Both the position numbers and the translations under genes were made by a program. The notes beneath the pieces were generated by a model. That model was given only the letters and a program-made list of their open reading frames with translations, made no database searches and was not told the DNA's origin. Shown here piece after piece: positions 1 to 7,971 of a stretch of DNA of 64,000 nucleotides. How positions within the stretch are numbered: the first letter of the stretch is position 1; each line of letters begins with the position of its first letter. The stretch covers positions 1 through 64,000 of the forward strand of contig NZ_UYXQ01000018.1 in assembly GCF_900624995.1 (NCBI RefSeq), read 5' to 3'. The DNA comes from Pseudomonas antarctica. GTDB taxonomy: Bacteria > Pseudomonadota > Gammaproteobacteria > Pseudomonadales > Pseudomonadaceae.

Positions 1-177
1 GTGGTGGCCCAGCTCGGCACCAAGGGCTCGCTCGATCAAGGCCTTTTTGAACGCCATCGACGCATCCTGAATGGCTTCGGCACTCATCGGGCCGCTGACG
101 AACTGGTCGATCAGCTCTTTTGGAATGGCTGGAAGGTCACGCTGGGCCCTGCGGGCCGGTTTCTTTGTGGTTGGCAT
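1..177 (-). CDS. IS256-family transposase, N-terminal part (runs off window)
   Basis: Reading the minus strand from the ATG at 175-177 gives 59 residues beginning MPTTKKPARRAQRDLPAIPK and containing the stretch ELIDQFVSGPMSAEAIQDA, which I recognise as the usual start of IS256-family (mutator-type DDE) transposases. The enzyme would cut and rejoin the ends of its own element. The rest of the gene, including the DDE catalytic residues, lies outside the window. The start is 52 bases from the apparent element end at about 229, a normal leader length for this family. Family assignment rests on N-terminal similarity only. Confidence 0.8.
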   Translation of the reverse strand, partial: MPTTKKPARRAQRDLPAIPKELIDQFVSGPMSAEAIQDASMAFKKALIERALGAELGHH

Positions 178-229
178 ACATGCACCTCTTCAACATGTTA
201 TGCCCGAACACAAAATTTATGACAGTCCC
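1..229 (-). mobile_element. Terminal part of an IS256-family insertion sequence
   Basis: The transposase start is followed outward by an AT-rich tail. Read from the outside in, the end is GGGACTGTCATAAATTTTGT (229 down to 210), which has the form of an IS256-family terminal inverted repeat. Base composition changes sharply after 229. The other end and the target-site duplication are outside the window, so the exact boundary is uncertain by a few bases. Confidence 0.65.
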
Positions 230-232
230 GCG

Positions 233-808
233 ATGAGCGATCCTGCTAACGCAACAGAATTAAATCAGCTCAACGATCTGTTTTTTGACGCGCCGCAGCA
301 AGGCGCGAGTCATCTGCAGCAAACCATGTCCGGGGTTAACTATTTCCATGGCAATTTCCACAGGATAAGTGTCATGGAGGACTATCAGGGCAGAAGGGGC
401 GTACAGGCTATTTCCGCCATGGACACATTGGCTTCCGGCAGGCTGATAACGAGAGGCTTAAAACGCCTGATGTATTTTCAGCGGGATTTTCTTGAGCGCT
501 CTTCTGTGGAAGAAATTGCCCATACCTTCATTCATGAAGTGACACACAGTGCGCTGGGTACACACGATGAGGGCGGCAGTGAGGCGACCGAGATAACGCT
601 GTCGTACTTTTTGAATACACTGGGCCGCAAGGGCATTTCAATTGACCAAAGTGCCGAGGCCAATGCTCATTATTTTTCTTTGTTGGGCGCATTGCACCTC
701 AATAGGGCCGACTACCAGCGCAGAAAAACACTATTGCTGAGCGGTTTATCCCCTCACCGTGGGAGGCTACCGGCATCAAGGGCTCCAACGCGCAGACAAA
801 CGCCTTGA
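233..808 (+). pseudogene. Zincin metallopeptidase-like protein fragment (M35-like), abutting an IS256 end
   Basis: From the ATG at 233 the frame gives 191 residues. Residues 101-105 are HEVTH, followed at once by S-A-L-G-T-H-D. An HExxH motif followed by GTxD resembles the M35 aspzincin (lysine-specific endopeptidase) active site, where the Asp is the third zinc ligand. No signal peptide or other domain is visible. The frame stays open upstream into the insertion sequence, and the first in-frame ATG lies only four bases past the IS end, so I infer that the 5' part of a longer gene was cut off by the insertion. The region is more AT-rich than its neighbours, which suggests an acquired, possibly toxin-like, gene. 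The protein family beyond the zinc motif is not recognised. Confidence 0.5.
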
Positions 809-828
809 AAACAGCGGCTGATGGCCTG

Positions 829-1488
829 TCAACGGTGGCCCATAAACGCCTGGTGCAGCTCGGCCAGCGTCTCGAAATGCCAGGTCGGCGCTTCGGCATT
901 CAGCTCCTCGAAACTGCCAAAGCCATAGCCCACTGCCGCCGAATCCAGCCCGTTGCTACGCGCCCCGATCAGGTCATGCTTGCGATCACCGATCATCAAG
1001 GTGGTGGCCGGGTCCAGCCCTTGCTCACGCATCAGGTGGGCGATCAACTCGACCTTGTTGGTACGCGTGCCATCCAACTCGCTGCCGTAGATCACTTTGA
1101 AGTGCTTGGCAAAATCAAAATGCCGCGCAATCTCGCGGGCAAACACCCACGGCTTGGACGTGGCCACATACAGCTGGCGACCCTGGCCATTCAGCGCTTC
1201 GAGCAGCGGCATGACACCCTCGAATACGCGGTTTTCATACAGCCCGGTGACCTTGAAGCGCTCGCGGTAGAAATTCACCGCTTCCCACGCTTTAGCCTCG
1301 TCGAAGCCGTAGAACTGCATGAAAGCTTGCAATAGAGGCGGGCCGATGAAGTGTTCCAGCTTGGTCAGGTCCGGTTCATCAATGCCGAGTTTGGCGAGGG
1401 CGTACTGGATCGAGCGGGTGATGCCCTCACGTGGGTCGGTCAGGGTGCCGTCCAGGTCGAACAGGACGGTTTGGTAACGCTGGATCAT
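829..1488 (-). CDS. HAD-superfamily hydrolase, phosphoglycolate phosphatase-like
   Basis: A 219-residue protein with the HAD motifs in order: FDLDGT at residues 10-15 (nucleophile Asp11, acid Asp13), VATSKP (motif II region with Ser/Thr and Lys) and GDRKHDLIGA (motif III acidic pair). The alpha-helical cap between motifs I and II places it with Gph/PpaX-type phosphatases acting on small phosphate esters in the cytoplasm. The substrate cannot be read from the sequence. Its start overlaps the stop of the upstream gamma carbonic anhydrase by four bases (ATGA at 1485-1488), so the two are translationally coupled. Confidence 0.85.
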   Translation of the reverse strand: MIQRYQTVLFDLDGTLTDPREGITRSIQYALAKLGIDEPDLTKLEHFIGPPLLQAFMQFYGFDEAKAWEAVNFYRERFKVTGLYENRVFEGVMPLLEALNGQGRQLYVATSKPWVFAREIARHFDFAKHFKVIYGSELDGTRTNKVELIAHLMREQGLDPATTLMIGDRKHDLIGARSNGLDSAAVGYGFGSFEELNAEAPTWHFETLAELHQAFMGHR

Positions 1489-2027
1489 TGGTCGAATCCT
1501 TCAGCCAGGTGCAGGTCTTTAAGCTTCACGTAGTTCGCTGCACTGTAGGTGAAAAAGGCACGTTCTTTGTCGGTCAATGGGCGGACCTGTTTAACCGGGC
1601 TGCCCACGTACAAAAAACCACTGTCGAGTTTCTTGCCTGGCGGCACCAGGCTGCCAGCGCCGATGATTACGTCATCGTCCACCACTGCACCGTCCATCAC
1701 GATGCTGCCCATGCCGATCAGGATACGGTTGCCGACGCTGCAGCCGTGCAGCATGACTTTGTGGGCGATGGTTACGTCGTCGCCGATCAGCAGCGGGAAA
1801 CCGTCAGGATTGAATGGCCCGGCGTGAGTAATGTGCAGTACGCAGCCGTCCTGCACGCTGGTGCGCGCCCCGATGCGGATGCGGTGCATGTCGCCGCGAA
1901 TCACCGTCAGCGGCCAAACCGAGCTGTCGGCGCCGATTTCGACATCGCCGATCACCACCGCCGAAATGTCGACAAAAGCCCCGGCGCCCAGGGTTGGCGT
2001 GTGGTTCTGATAGGTGCGAAGGGTCAC
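1485..2027 (-). CDS. Gamma carbonic anhydrase family protein (YrdA/PaaY-like)
   Basis: A 180-residue left-handed beta-helix protein built of hexapeptide repeats, with the conserved trimer and zinc-site segments (D-G-C-V-L-H-I-T-H and A-H-K-V-M-L-H-G-C). Three histidines contributed across subunits would bind a metal. Close relatives are called carbonic anhydrase-like, though many show little or no CO2 hydration activity, so the reaction is uncertain. It is the first gene of a two-gene unit with the HAD hydrolase and is divergent from prlC, with about 100 bases between them for both promoters. Confidence 0.85.
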   Translation of the reverse strand: MTLRTYQNHTPTLGAGAFVDISAVVIGDVEIGADSSVWPLTVIRGDMHRIRIGARTSVQDGCVLHITHAGPFNPDGFPLLIGDDVTIAHKVMLHGCSVGNRILIGMGSIVMDGAVVDDDVIIGAGSLVPPGKKLDSGFLYVGSPVKQVRPLTDKERAFFTYSAANYVKLKDLHLAEGFDQ

Positions 2028-2129
2028 GATAGCCTCTCTCTTATGTGCTGATAGCTGCGGTGGGCGTTGATTGTAATTAAGATGGCCCCATCTTTGTTCT
2101 TACATGTTTCTTCAGCCAAGGTGCCAACC

Positions 2130-4181
2130 GTGAGCGCGAACAACCCTCTTCTGCAGTCCTACGACCTGCCGCCGTTCTCGGCGATCCGTGCCGAGCACGT
2201 GCAGCCGGCCATCGAACAGATCCTCGCCGACAACCGTGTTGCCATCGAAGGCATCCTGCAAAGCCAGGGCAAAAATCCGACATGGGCCGGCTTGGTGCTG
2301 GCCATGGACGAACTGAATGACCGCCTGGGCGCCGCCTGGAGCCCGGTCAGCCACTTGAATGCCGTGTGCAACAGCGCCGAACTGCGTGAAGCCTATGAGG
2401 CCTGCCTGCCGGCATTGAGCGCTTACTCCACTGAGATGGGCCAGAACCGCGCGCTGTTCCAGGCCTTTGAAGCCTTGGCCAACAGCCCGGAGGCTGGCGG
2501 TTTCGACGTGGCGCAAAAAACCATCCTTGAGCACGCCTTGCGTGATTTCCGCCTGTCGGGTATCGATTTGCCGCCTGAGCAGCAAAAGCGCTACGCCGAA
2601 GTGCAGAGCAAGCTGTCCGAGCTGGGCAGCAAATTCTCCAACCAACTGCTGGATGCCACTCAAGCCTGGACCAAACACGTCACCGATGAGGCCATCCTCG
2701 CCGGCCTGACCGACTCGGCCAAGGCACAAATGGCCGCCGCCGCCCAGGCCAAAGGCCTCGACGGCTGGTTGATCACCCTGGAATTCCCCAGCTACTACGC
2801 GGTGATGACCTACGCCCACAACCGTGCCCTGCGTGAAGAAGTCTACGCGGCCTACTGCACCCGTGCGTCAGACCAAGGCCCTAATGCCGGTAAGAATGAT
2901 AACGGCCCAGTGATGGAACAGATCCTCGACCTGCGTCAGGAGCTGGCCAAACTGCTGGGCTACGCCTCGTTCTCCGAATTGAGCCTGGCCACCAAAATGG
3001 CCGAGTCCAGCGACCAGGTGCTGAGTTTCCTGCGCGACCTGGCCAAGCGCAGCAAGCCATTTGCCGCCCAGGACCTGCAACAGCTCAAGGCTTACGCTGG
3101 CGAACAAGGCTGCGCCGACCTGCAAAGCTGGGACAGTGGTTTCTACGGCGAAAAACTCCGTGAGCAACGTTACAGCGTGTCTCAGGAAGCCCTGCGCGCC
3201 TACTTCCCAATCGACAAAGTGCTGGGCGGCCTGTTTGCCATCGTGCAACGCCTGTACGGCATCGAGATCGCCGAGCAAAAAGGCTTCGACACCTGGCACC
3301 CGGATGTTCGTCTGTTTGAAATCAAGGAAAACGGCCAGCACGTCGGCCGCTTCTTCTTCGACTTGTACGCCCGCGCCAACAAGCGTGGCGGTGCCTGGAT
3401 GGACGGCGCTCGCGACCGTCGCCGCACCATTGATGGCGTGCTGCAAAGCCCAGTGGCGAACTTGGTGTGCAACTTCACCCCGGCCGACAGCGGCAAGCCT
3501 GCCCTGCTGACTCATGATGAAGTCACCACCCTGTTCCACGAATTCGGCCACGGCCTGCATCACCTGCTGACCCGCGTCGAGCATGCTGGCGTTTCCGGGA
3601 TCAACGGCGTGGCCTGGGATGCGGTGGAGTTGCCGAGCCAGTTCATGGAGAACTGGTGCTGGGAGCCGGAAGGCCTGGCGCTGATCTCTGGCCACTATGA
3701 AACCGGCGAGCCGCTGCCGCAGGACCTGCTGGAAAAAATGCTTGCGGCGAAGAACTTCCAATCCGGCCTGATGATGGTGCGCCAGCTGGAGTTCTCGCTG
3801 TTCGACTTCGAACTGCACGCCACCCACGGCGATGGCCGCAGCGCGGCGCAGGTGCTTGAAGGCGTGCGTGATGAAGTCTCGGTGATGCGCCCACCGGCGT
3901 ACAACCGCTTCCCTAACAGCTTTGCGCACATCTTCGCCGGTGGTTACGCGGCGGGCTACTACAGCTACAAGTGGGCTGAAGTGCTGTCGGCGGATGCCTT
4001 TTCCAAGTTTGAAGAAGACGGCGTTCTCAACGCTGAAACCGGCCGTGCATTCCGCGAGGCGATCCTGGCTCGCGGCGGTTCCCAGGCGCCGATGGTGCTG
4101 TTCGTCGACTTCCGCGGACGTGCGCCGTCGATTGACGCACTCTTGCGCCACAGTGGCCTGAGTGAGGACGCGGCAGCATGA
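2130..4181 (+). CDS. prlC: Oligopeptidase A (M3 family zinc metallopeptidase)
   Basis: A 683-residue cytosolic peptidase that degrades short peptides, including cleaved signal peptides. The M3 zinc site is HEFGH at residues 470-474, with the third ligand Glu500 in A-V-E-L-P-S-Q. Length matches E. coli OpdA (680). I chose the GTG at 2130 (V-S-A-N-N-P-L-L-Q) because relatives begin with that segment; an in-frame GTG at 2121 and an ATG at 2067 would add residues not typical of the family. The stop overlaps the next gene's ATG (ATGA at 4178-4181). Confidence 0.95.
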   Translation: MSANNPLLQSYDLPPFSAIRAEHVQPAIEQILADNRVAIEGILQSQGKNPTWAGLVLAMDELNDRLGAAWSPVSHLNAVCNSAELREAYEACLPALSAYSTEMGQNRALFQAFEALANSPEAGGFDVAQKTILEHALRDFRLSGIDLPPEQQKRYAEVQSKLSELGSKFSNQLLDATQAWTKHVTDEAILAGLTDSAKAQMAAAAQAKGLDGWLITLEFPSYYAVMTYAHNRALREEVYAAYCTRASDQGPNAGKNDNGPVMEQILDLRQELAKLLGYASFSELSLATKMAESSDQVLSFLRDLAKRSKPFAAQDLQQLKAYAGEQGCADLQSWDSGFYGEKLREQRYSVSQEALRAYFPIDKVLGGLFAIVQRLYGIEIAEQKGFDTWHPDVRLFEIKENGQHVGRFFFDLYARANKRGGAWMDGARDRRRTIDGVLQSPVANLVCNFTPADSGKPALLTHDEVTTLFHEFGHGLHHLLTRVEHAGVSGINGVAWDAVELPSQFMENWCWEPEGLALISGHYETGEPLPQDLLEKMLAAKNFQSGLMMVRQLEFSLFDFELHATHGDGRSAAQVLEGVRDEVSVMRPPAYNRFPNSFAHIFAGGYAAGYYSYKWAEVLSADAFSKFEEDGVLNAETGRAFREAILARGGSQAPMVLFVDFRGRAPSIDALLRHSGLSEDAAA

Positions 4182-4450
4182 GCGAAGGGCCTGTGATCAC
4201 CAAAAAGCAATTTATCGCCGGGGCGGTTTGCCCGGCGTGCAGCGAGCCGGACAAGTTAAAGATGTGGACCGAAGACAGCGTGCCACACCGTGAGTGTGTG
4301 GCCTGCGGTTATACCGACACGTTGAATGACCAAGGTCTGTCGGTGCCCAAGGAATTGGGCACGCGGGTTAATACATCGGCGTTGAAAGCGCCGGACCCGA
4401 AGGTGCAGGCGGTGCAGTTCTTCCCCAATCCCAAGCTGAAGAAGGACTGA
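4178..4450 (+). CDS. YheV-family putative zinc-ribbon protein
   Basis: A 90-residue protein with two CxxC knuckles (C-P-A-C near residue 18 and C-V-A-C near residue 37), spaced as in a zinc ribbon. The tail ends in V-Q-F-F-P-N-P-K. YheV-family proteins are small, conserved in gamma-proteobacteria and commonly sit behind prlC, as here. The four-base overlap with prlC indicates co-translation. Function is unknown; a link to peptide turnover is only suggested by position. Confidence 0.85.
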   Translation: MSEGPVITKKQFIAGAVCPACSEPDKLKMWTEDSVPHRECVACGYTDTLNDQGLSVPKELGTRVNTSALKAPDPKVQAVQFFPNPKLKKD

Positions 4451-4457
4451 TGCCCAC

Positions 4458-5144
4458 TTAGGGTGTGAGCACTAACTCAGGGTCTTTCTTTGGCTCGACA
4501 CGGCTATTGCCGGCCGTGTTGAGCCAGCTTTTCATTGAGCACAACGCAAACTCACTGGTGCTGCAGTCGCCATTGGCCAAGGCGGTGCGCAACTTGTCGA
4601 TATCGGCCTTCATCATGTAGCGCACACCGTCCTTGAAGCCATTACTGGTGCCGAAACCGCCCAAGGTCATCTCGTTCAGCGCGTCCTCCTTGCTCCAGCC
4701 TTGGATCACCACACGGTACATCGCCGCTATCAGGCCGGTGCGGTCGGAGCCGTGTTTGCAGTGCATCAACACCGGACCGTTCGCTTGCGCTTCCTGAATA
4801 GCTCTTAGTGCTGCCAGCACGTCGGAATCGTCGACATGGTTGGTGCGATAAGTCAGCTGTACCTGTTTGATATCAGAAGTCTTAAGCCACGCCGCATCAG
4901 ATTCAGGCAAAAAGTTGATCACCGTTCCGATCTTCAGATTTTCCAGTACAGGTAACGCGCTGCTGCTCGGCAGTGCGCTGCGATACAGCGTGGGCGTCAT
5001 CTGGTGCAGGTTGAATTGGTCGCCCACCGGCTGGGCCCATTCCGGCGAGCGCAGCGAAGAGGCGCCGTCGGCTTGGGCGTGAGCGGTGGCGAAAAAGGCC
5101 AGGAACGCCATGCCGAGGGCAGGCAGCAATCGAATCTCGAACAT
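4458..5144 (-). CDS. Periplasmic dual-specificity/tyrosine phosphatase family protein
   Basis: A 228-residue protein with an N-terminal signal peptide (MFEIRLLPALGMAFLAFF, cleavage after A-H-A-Q-A) and the Cys-x5-Arg phosphatase signature HCKHGSDRTG, which supplies the catalytic Cys and Arg. The general acid is probably an Asp in the preceding loop (H-V-D-D-S-D). The ATG at 5144 was preferred to the one at 5183 because it starts directly at the signal peptide. It is convergent with the prlC/YheV pair. The substrate is unknown; relatives include tyrosine and inositol phosphate phosphatases. Confidence 0.8.
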   Translation of the reverse strand: MFEIRLLPALGMAFLAFFATAHAQADGASSLRSPEWAQPVGDQFNLHQMTPTLYRSALPSSSALPVLENLKIGTVINFLPESDAAWLKTSDIKQVQLTYRTNHVDDSDVLAALRAIQEAQANGPVLMHCKHGSDRTGLIAAMYRVVIQGWSKEDALNEMTLGGFGTSNGFKDGVRYMMKADIDKLRTALANGDCSTSEFALCSMKSWLNTAGNSRVEPKKDPELVLTP

Positions 5145-5419
5145 GCGTTGGGTGACCGAATAGGGAGTTGGCTGATGGGCCACAGATTCGCCTACCGGGA
5201 GTCAACGCCGCGTGAGGTACTCGTCAAAGGATCGTGAATACCCAGCCTGATCCGGTGTTTTTATCGGCGAATCGGTTCTTCTGAATGCTTAGCCTGCTAT
5301 CATTTGTAACTATTGTTTGCCAGTGTGCTCTATCACATTGGATCCAATTTCGTCGGCAAGCCTTCACGCTGCTCCCAGAAGCGGCTGATAAACCCGTGAC
5401 CACATGATGAGGTGCACCT

Positions 5420-6172
5420 ATGTCTGATCAAGATCAAGACAACCCCCGGCGTGACTTTTTGCGCAAATCCTTGACCTTGATCCCGGTGGTCACGGTTGCC
5501 AGCACCGGCTTTGGTGGCTCGATGCTGATGGCCACGCCGGAACCGGCCCACGCCGCAGAGGCTAAACTGCCGGTCAGCGACAAAGCTTATGAGCCGAGCT
5601 ACTTCACTGCCGAAGAGTGGGCGTTCATCAATGCGGCCGTTGCCCGTTTGATTCCCGCCGACGCCCAAGGCCCTGGCGCCCTGGAAGCCGGCGCGCCGCA
5701 ATACATCGACCGCCAGATGAACACGCCGTATGCCGCCGGCGCGCTGTGGTTCATGCAAGGCCCGTTCAACGCCGATGCACCGTCGGAGATGGGCTGGCAG
5801 AGCAAATTGGTGCCCAAGGACATCTATCGCTTGGGCATTGCTGCGACGGATGCTTGGTCGAAGGCGTTCAACGGTAAGCCTTTTGCTGCGCAAGACAGCG
5901 CTACCCAGGACGACATGTTGCGGCGCATGGAGGCGGGCGGCAGCGAAATGACTGCCCATTTCGAGGCGGTGCCGGCGAAGATGTTTTTCAACTTGCTGCT
6001 GCAAAACACCAAGGAAGGGTTCTTCTGTGACCCGATCCACGGCGGCAACCAAGGCATGGTTGGCTGGACCATGATCGGCTTCCCCGGCGCCCGCGCCGAC
6101 TTTATGGATTGGGTGGAACGCAACGAGCAATACCCCTTCCCGGCTGTTTCCATTCGCGGCGAGAGGGCATAA
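5420..6172 (+). CDS. Gluconate 2-dehydrogenase subunit 3 family protein (Tat-exported small subunit)
   Basis: A 250-residue small (gamma) subunit of a three-component membrane-bound dehydrogenase. It begins with a twin-arginine signal, R-R-D-F-L-R-K followed by a hydrophobic stretch and a cleavage site near A-H-A-A-E-A. In this family the small subunit has no flavin; it carries the folded flavoprotein partner through the Tat system as a hitchhiker and stabilises it in the periplasm. It is the first gene of the operon, two bases before the GMC subunit start. Confidence 0.85.
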   Translation: MSDQDQDNPRRDFLRKSLTLIPVVTVASTGFGGSMLMATPEPAHAAEAKLPVSDKAYEPSYFTAEEWAFINAAVARLIPADAQGPGALEAGAPQYIDRQMNTPYAAGALWFMQGPFNADAPSEMGWQSKLVPKDIYRLGIAATDAWSKAFNGKPFAAQDSATQDDMLRRMEAGGSEMTAHFEAVPAKMFFNLLLQNTKEGFFCDPIHGGNQGMVGWTMIGFPGARADFMDWVERNEQYPFPAVSIRGERA

Positions 6173-6174
6173 AC

Positions 6175-7959
6175 GTGGCGACCATCATGAAGAAAGTCGA
6201 CGCAGTGATCGTGGGTTTCGGCTGGACCGGCGCGATCATGGCCAAGGAGCTGACGGAAGCTGGCCTCAACGTGGTAGCGCTGGAGCGCGGCCCGATGCAG
6301 GACACTTACCCGGACGGCAACTATCCGCAGGTCATCGACGAACTGACCTACAGCGTGCGTAAAAAACTCTTCCAGGACATTTCCAAAGAGACTGTGACTA
6401 TTCGCCATAGCGTGAATGACGTCGCCCTGCCCAACCGTCAGCTGGGTGCGTTTTTACCGGGCAATGGCGTGGGCGGTGCGGGGCTGCACTGGTCGGGCGT
6501 GCATTTTCGTGTCGACCCTATCGAGCTGCGCATGCGCAGCCATTACGAAGAGCGCTACGGCAAGAACTTCATTCCCAAAGACATGACCATCCAGGACTTC
6601 GGCGTGAGTTACGAAGAACTGGAGCCGTTTTTCGACTACGCGGAAAAAGTCTTCGGCACCTCCGGCCAGGCCTGGACGGTTAAAGGTCAGTTGGTGGGCG
6701 AAGGCCGCGGCGGCAACCCGTATGCGCCGGATCGCTCTAACCCGTTTCCGTTGGAGTCGCAGAAAAACACGGTCTCCGCACAGCTGTTTCAGAAAGCGGC
6801 TGCCGAGGTCGGTTACAAGCCCTACAACCTGCCGTCGGCCAATACCTCGGGGCCGTACACCAACCCCTATGGCGCGCAGATGGGGCCGTGCAACTTCTGC
6901 GGTTTCTGCAGCGGTTACGTGTGCTACATGTACTCCAAGGCCTCGCCGAACGTAAACATCCTGCCGGCGTTGCGCCAAGTGCCGAATTTTGAGCTGCGGG
7001 CCAATTCCCACGTGCTCAAGGTCAACCTCGACAGCACCAAGAGCAAAGCGACCGGCGTGACCTATATCGACGGCCAGGGTCGCGAATGCGAGCAGCCGGC
7101 GGATCTGGTGATCATCGGTTCCTTCCAGTTCAACAATGTGCGCCTCATGTTGCTCTCGGGTATCGGCAAGCCCTACGACCCGATCACCAATGAGGGCGTG
7201 GTGGGCAGGAACTTCGCCTACCAGAACATGGGCACTATCAAAGCCTTCTTCGACAAGGACACCCACACCAACAACTTCATCGGTGCGGGCGGCAATGGCG
7301 TGGCCATCGACGACTTCAACGCGGACAACTTCGACCACGGGCCGCACGGCTTTGTTGGCGGTTCGCCGATGTGGGTCAACCAGGCCGGCAGCCGGCCGAT
7401 TGCCGGTACGTCCAACCCGCCGGGCACTCCGGCGTGGGGCAGTGCGTGGAAGCGCGCCACCGCCGATTACTACACCCACCAGGTGTCGATGGACTCCCAC
7501 GGGGCGCATCAATCCTACCGGGCCAACTACCTGGATCTGGACCCGGTGTATCGCGATTCCTACGGCCTACCTTTGCTGCGGATGACGTTCGACTGGCAGG
7601 AAAACGACATCAAGATGAACCGCTTCATGATGGAGAAGATGGGCAAGGTCGCCGAAGCGATGAACCCCAAGGCCATTGCGGTATTGGGCAAAAAGGTCGG
7701 TGAGCACTTCAACACCGCGGCTTACCAGACCACCCACCTCAACGGTGGCGCGATCATGGGCACCGACCCGAAAACCAGTGCCTTGAACCGTTACCTGCAG
7801 AGCTGGGATGTACACAACGTGTTTGTCCCAGGCGCATCGGCTTTCCCACAAGGCTTGGGCTACAACCCTACCGGCCTGGTAGCGGCGTTGACCTACTGGT
7901 CGGCGCGAGCGATCCGCGAGCAGTACCTCAAAAACCCCGGCCCACTGGTTCAGGCATAA
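6175..7959 (+). CDS. GMC-family flavoprotein dehydrogenase subunit (gluconate/glucose dehydrogenase-like)
   Basis: A 594-residue FAD-dependent dehydrogenase. The FAD-binding motif is the variant G-F-G-W-T-G near the start, followed by the acidic end of strand 2 (A-L-E-R-G). The C-terminal GMC active-site region has H-L-N-G-G-A-I-M-G and N-P-T-G-L. Cys239, Cys242, Cys245 and Cys250 form a cluster like the iron-sulfur site of bacterial FAD glucose dehydrogenases. There is no signal peptide, as expected if it is exported with the Tat-bearing small subunit. I chose GTG 6175 because GAGAGGG lies eight bases upstream; ATG 6187 is the alternative. The sugar or polyol substrate cannot be read from the sequence. 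Confidence 0.85.
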   Translation: MATIMKKVDAVIVGFGWTGAIMAKELTEAGLNVVALERGPMQDTYPDGNYPQVIDELTYSVRKKLFQDISKETVTIRHSVNDVALPNRQLGAFLPGNGVGGAGLHWSGVHFRVDPIELRMRSHYEERYGKNFIPKDMTIQDFGVSYEELEPFFDYAEKVFGTSGQAWTVKGQLVGEGRGGNPYAPDRSNPFPLESQKNTVSAQLFQKAAAEVGYKPYNLPSANTSGPYTNPYGAQMGPCNFCGFCSGYVCYMYSKASPNVNILPALRQVPNFELRANSHVLKVNLDSTKSKATGVTYIDGQGRECEQPADLVIIGSFQFNNVRLMLLSGIGKPYDPITNEGVVGRNFAYQNMGTIKAFFDKDTHTNNFIGAGGNGVAIDDFNADNFDHGPHGFVGGSPMWVNQAGSRPIAGTSNPPGTPAWGSAWKRATADYYTHQVSMDSHGAHQSYRANYLDLDPVYRDSYGLPLLRMTFDWQENDIKMNRFMMEKMGKVAEAMNPKAIAVLGKKVGEHFNTAAYQTTHLNGGAIMGTDPKTSALNRYLQSWDVHNVFVPGASAFPQGLGYNPTGLVAALTYWSARAIREQYLKNPGPLVQA

Positions 7960-7971
7960 GGAGCGATGACC

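Noticed and set aside
1..222. Plus-strand frame over the IS end
   Set aside because: It is the complement of a recognisable IS256 transposase start on the minus strand.
2868..4151. A 427-codon frame antisense to prlC
   Set aside because: Shadow frame of a GC-rich gene; no start signals or protein-like motifs.
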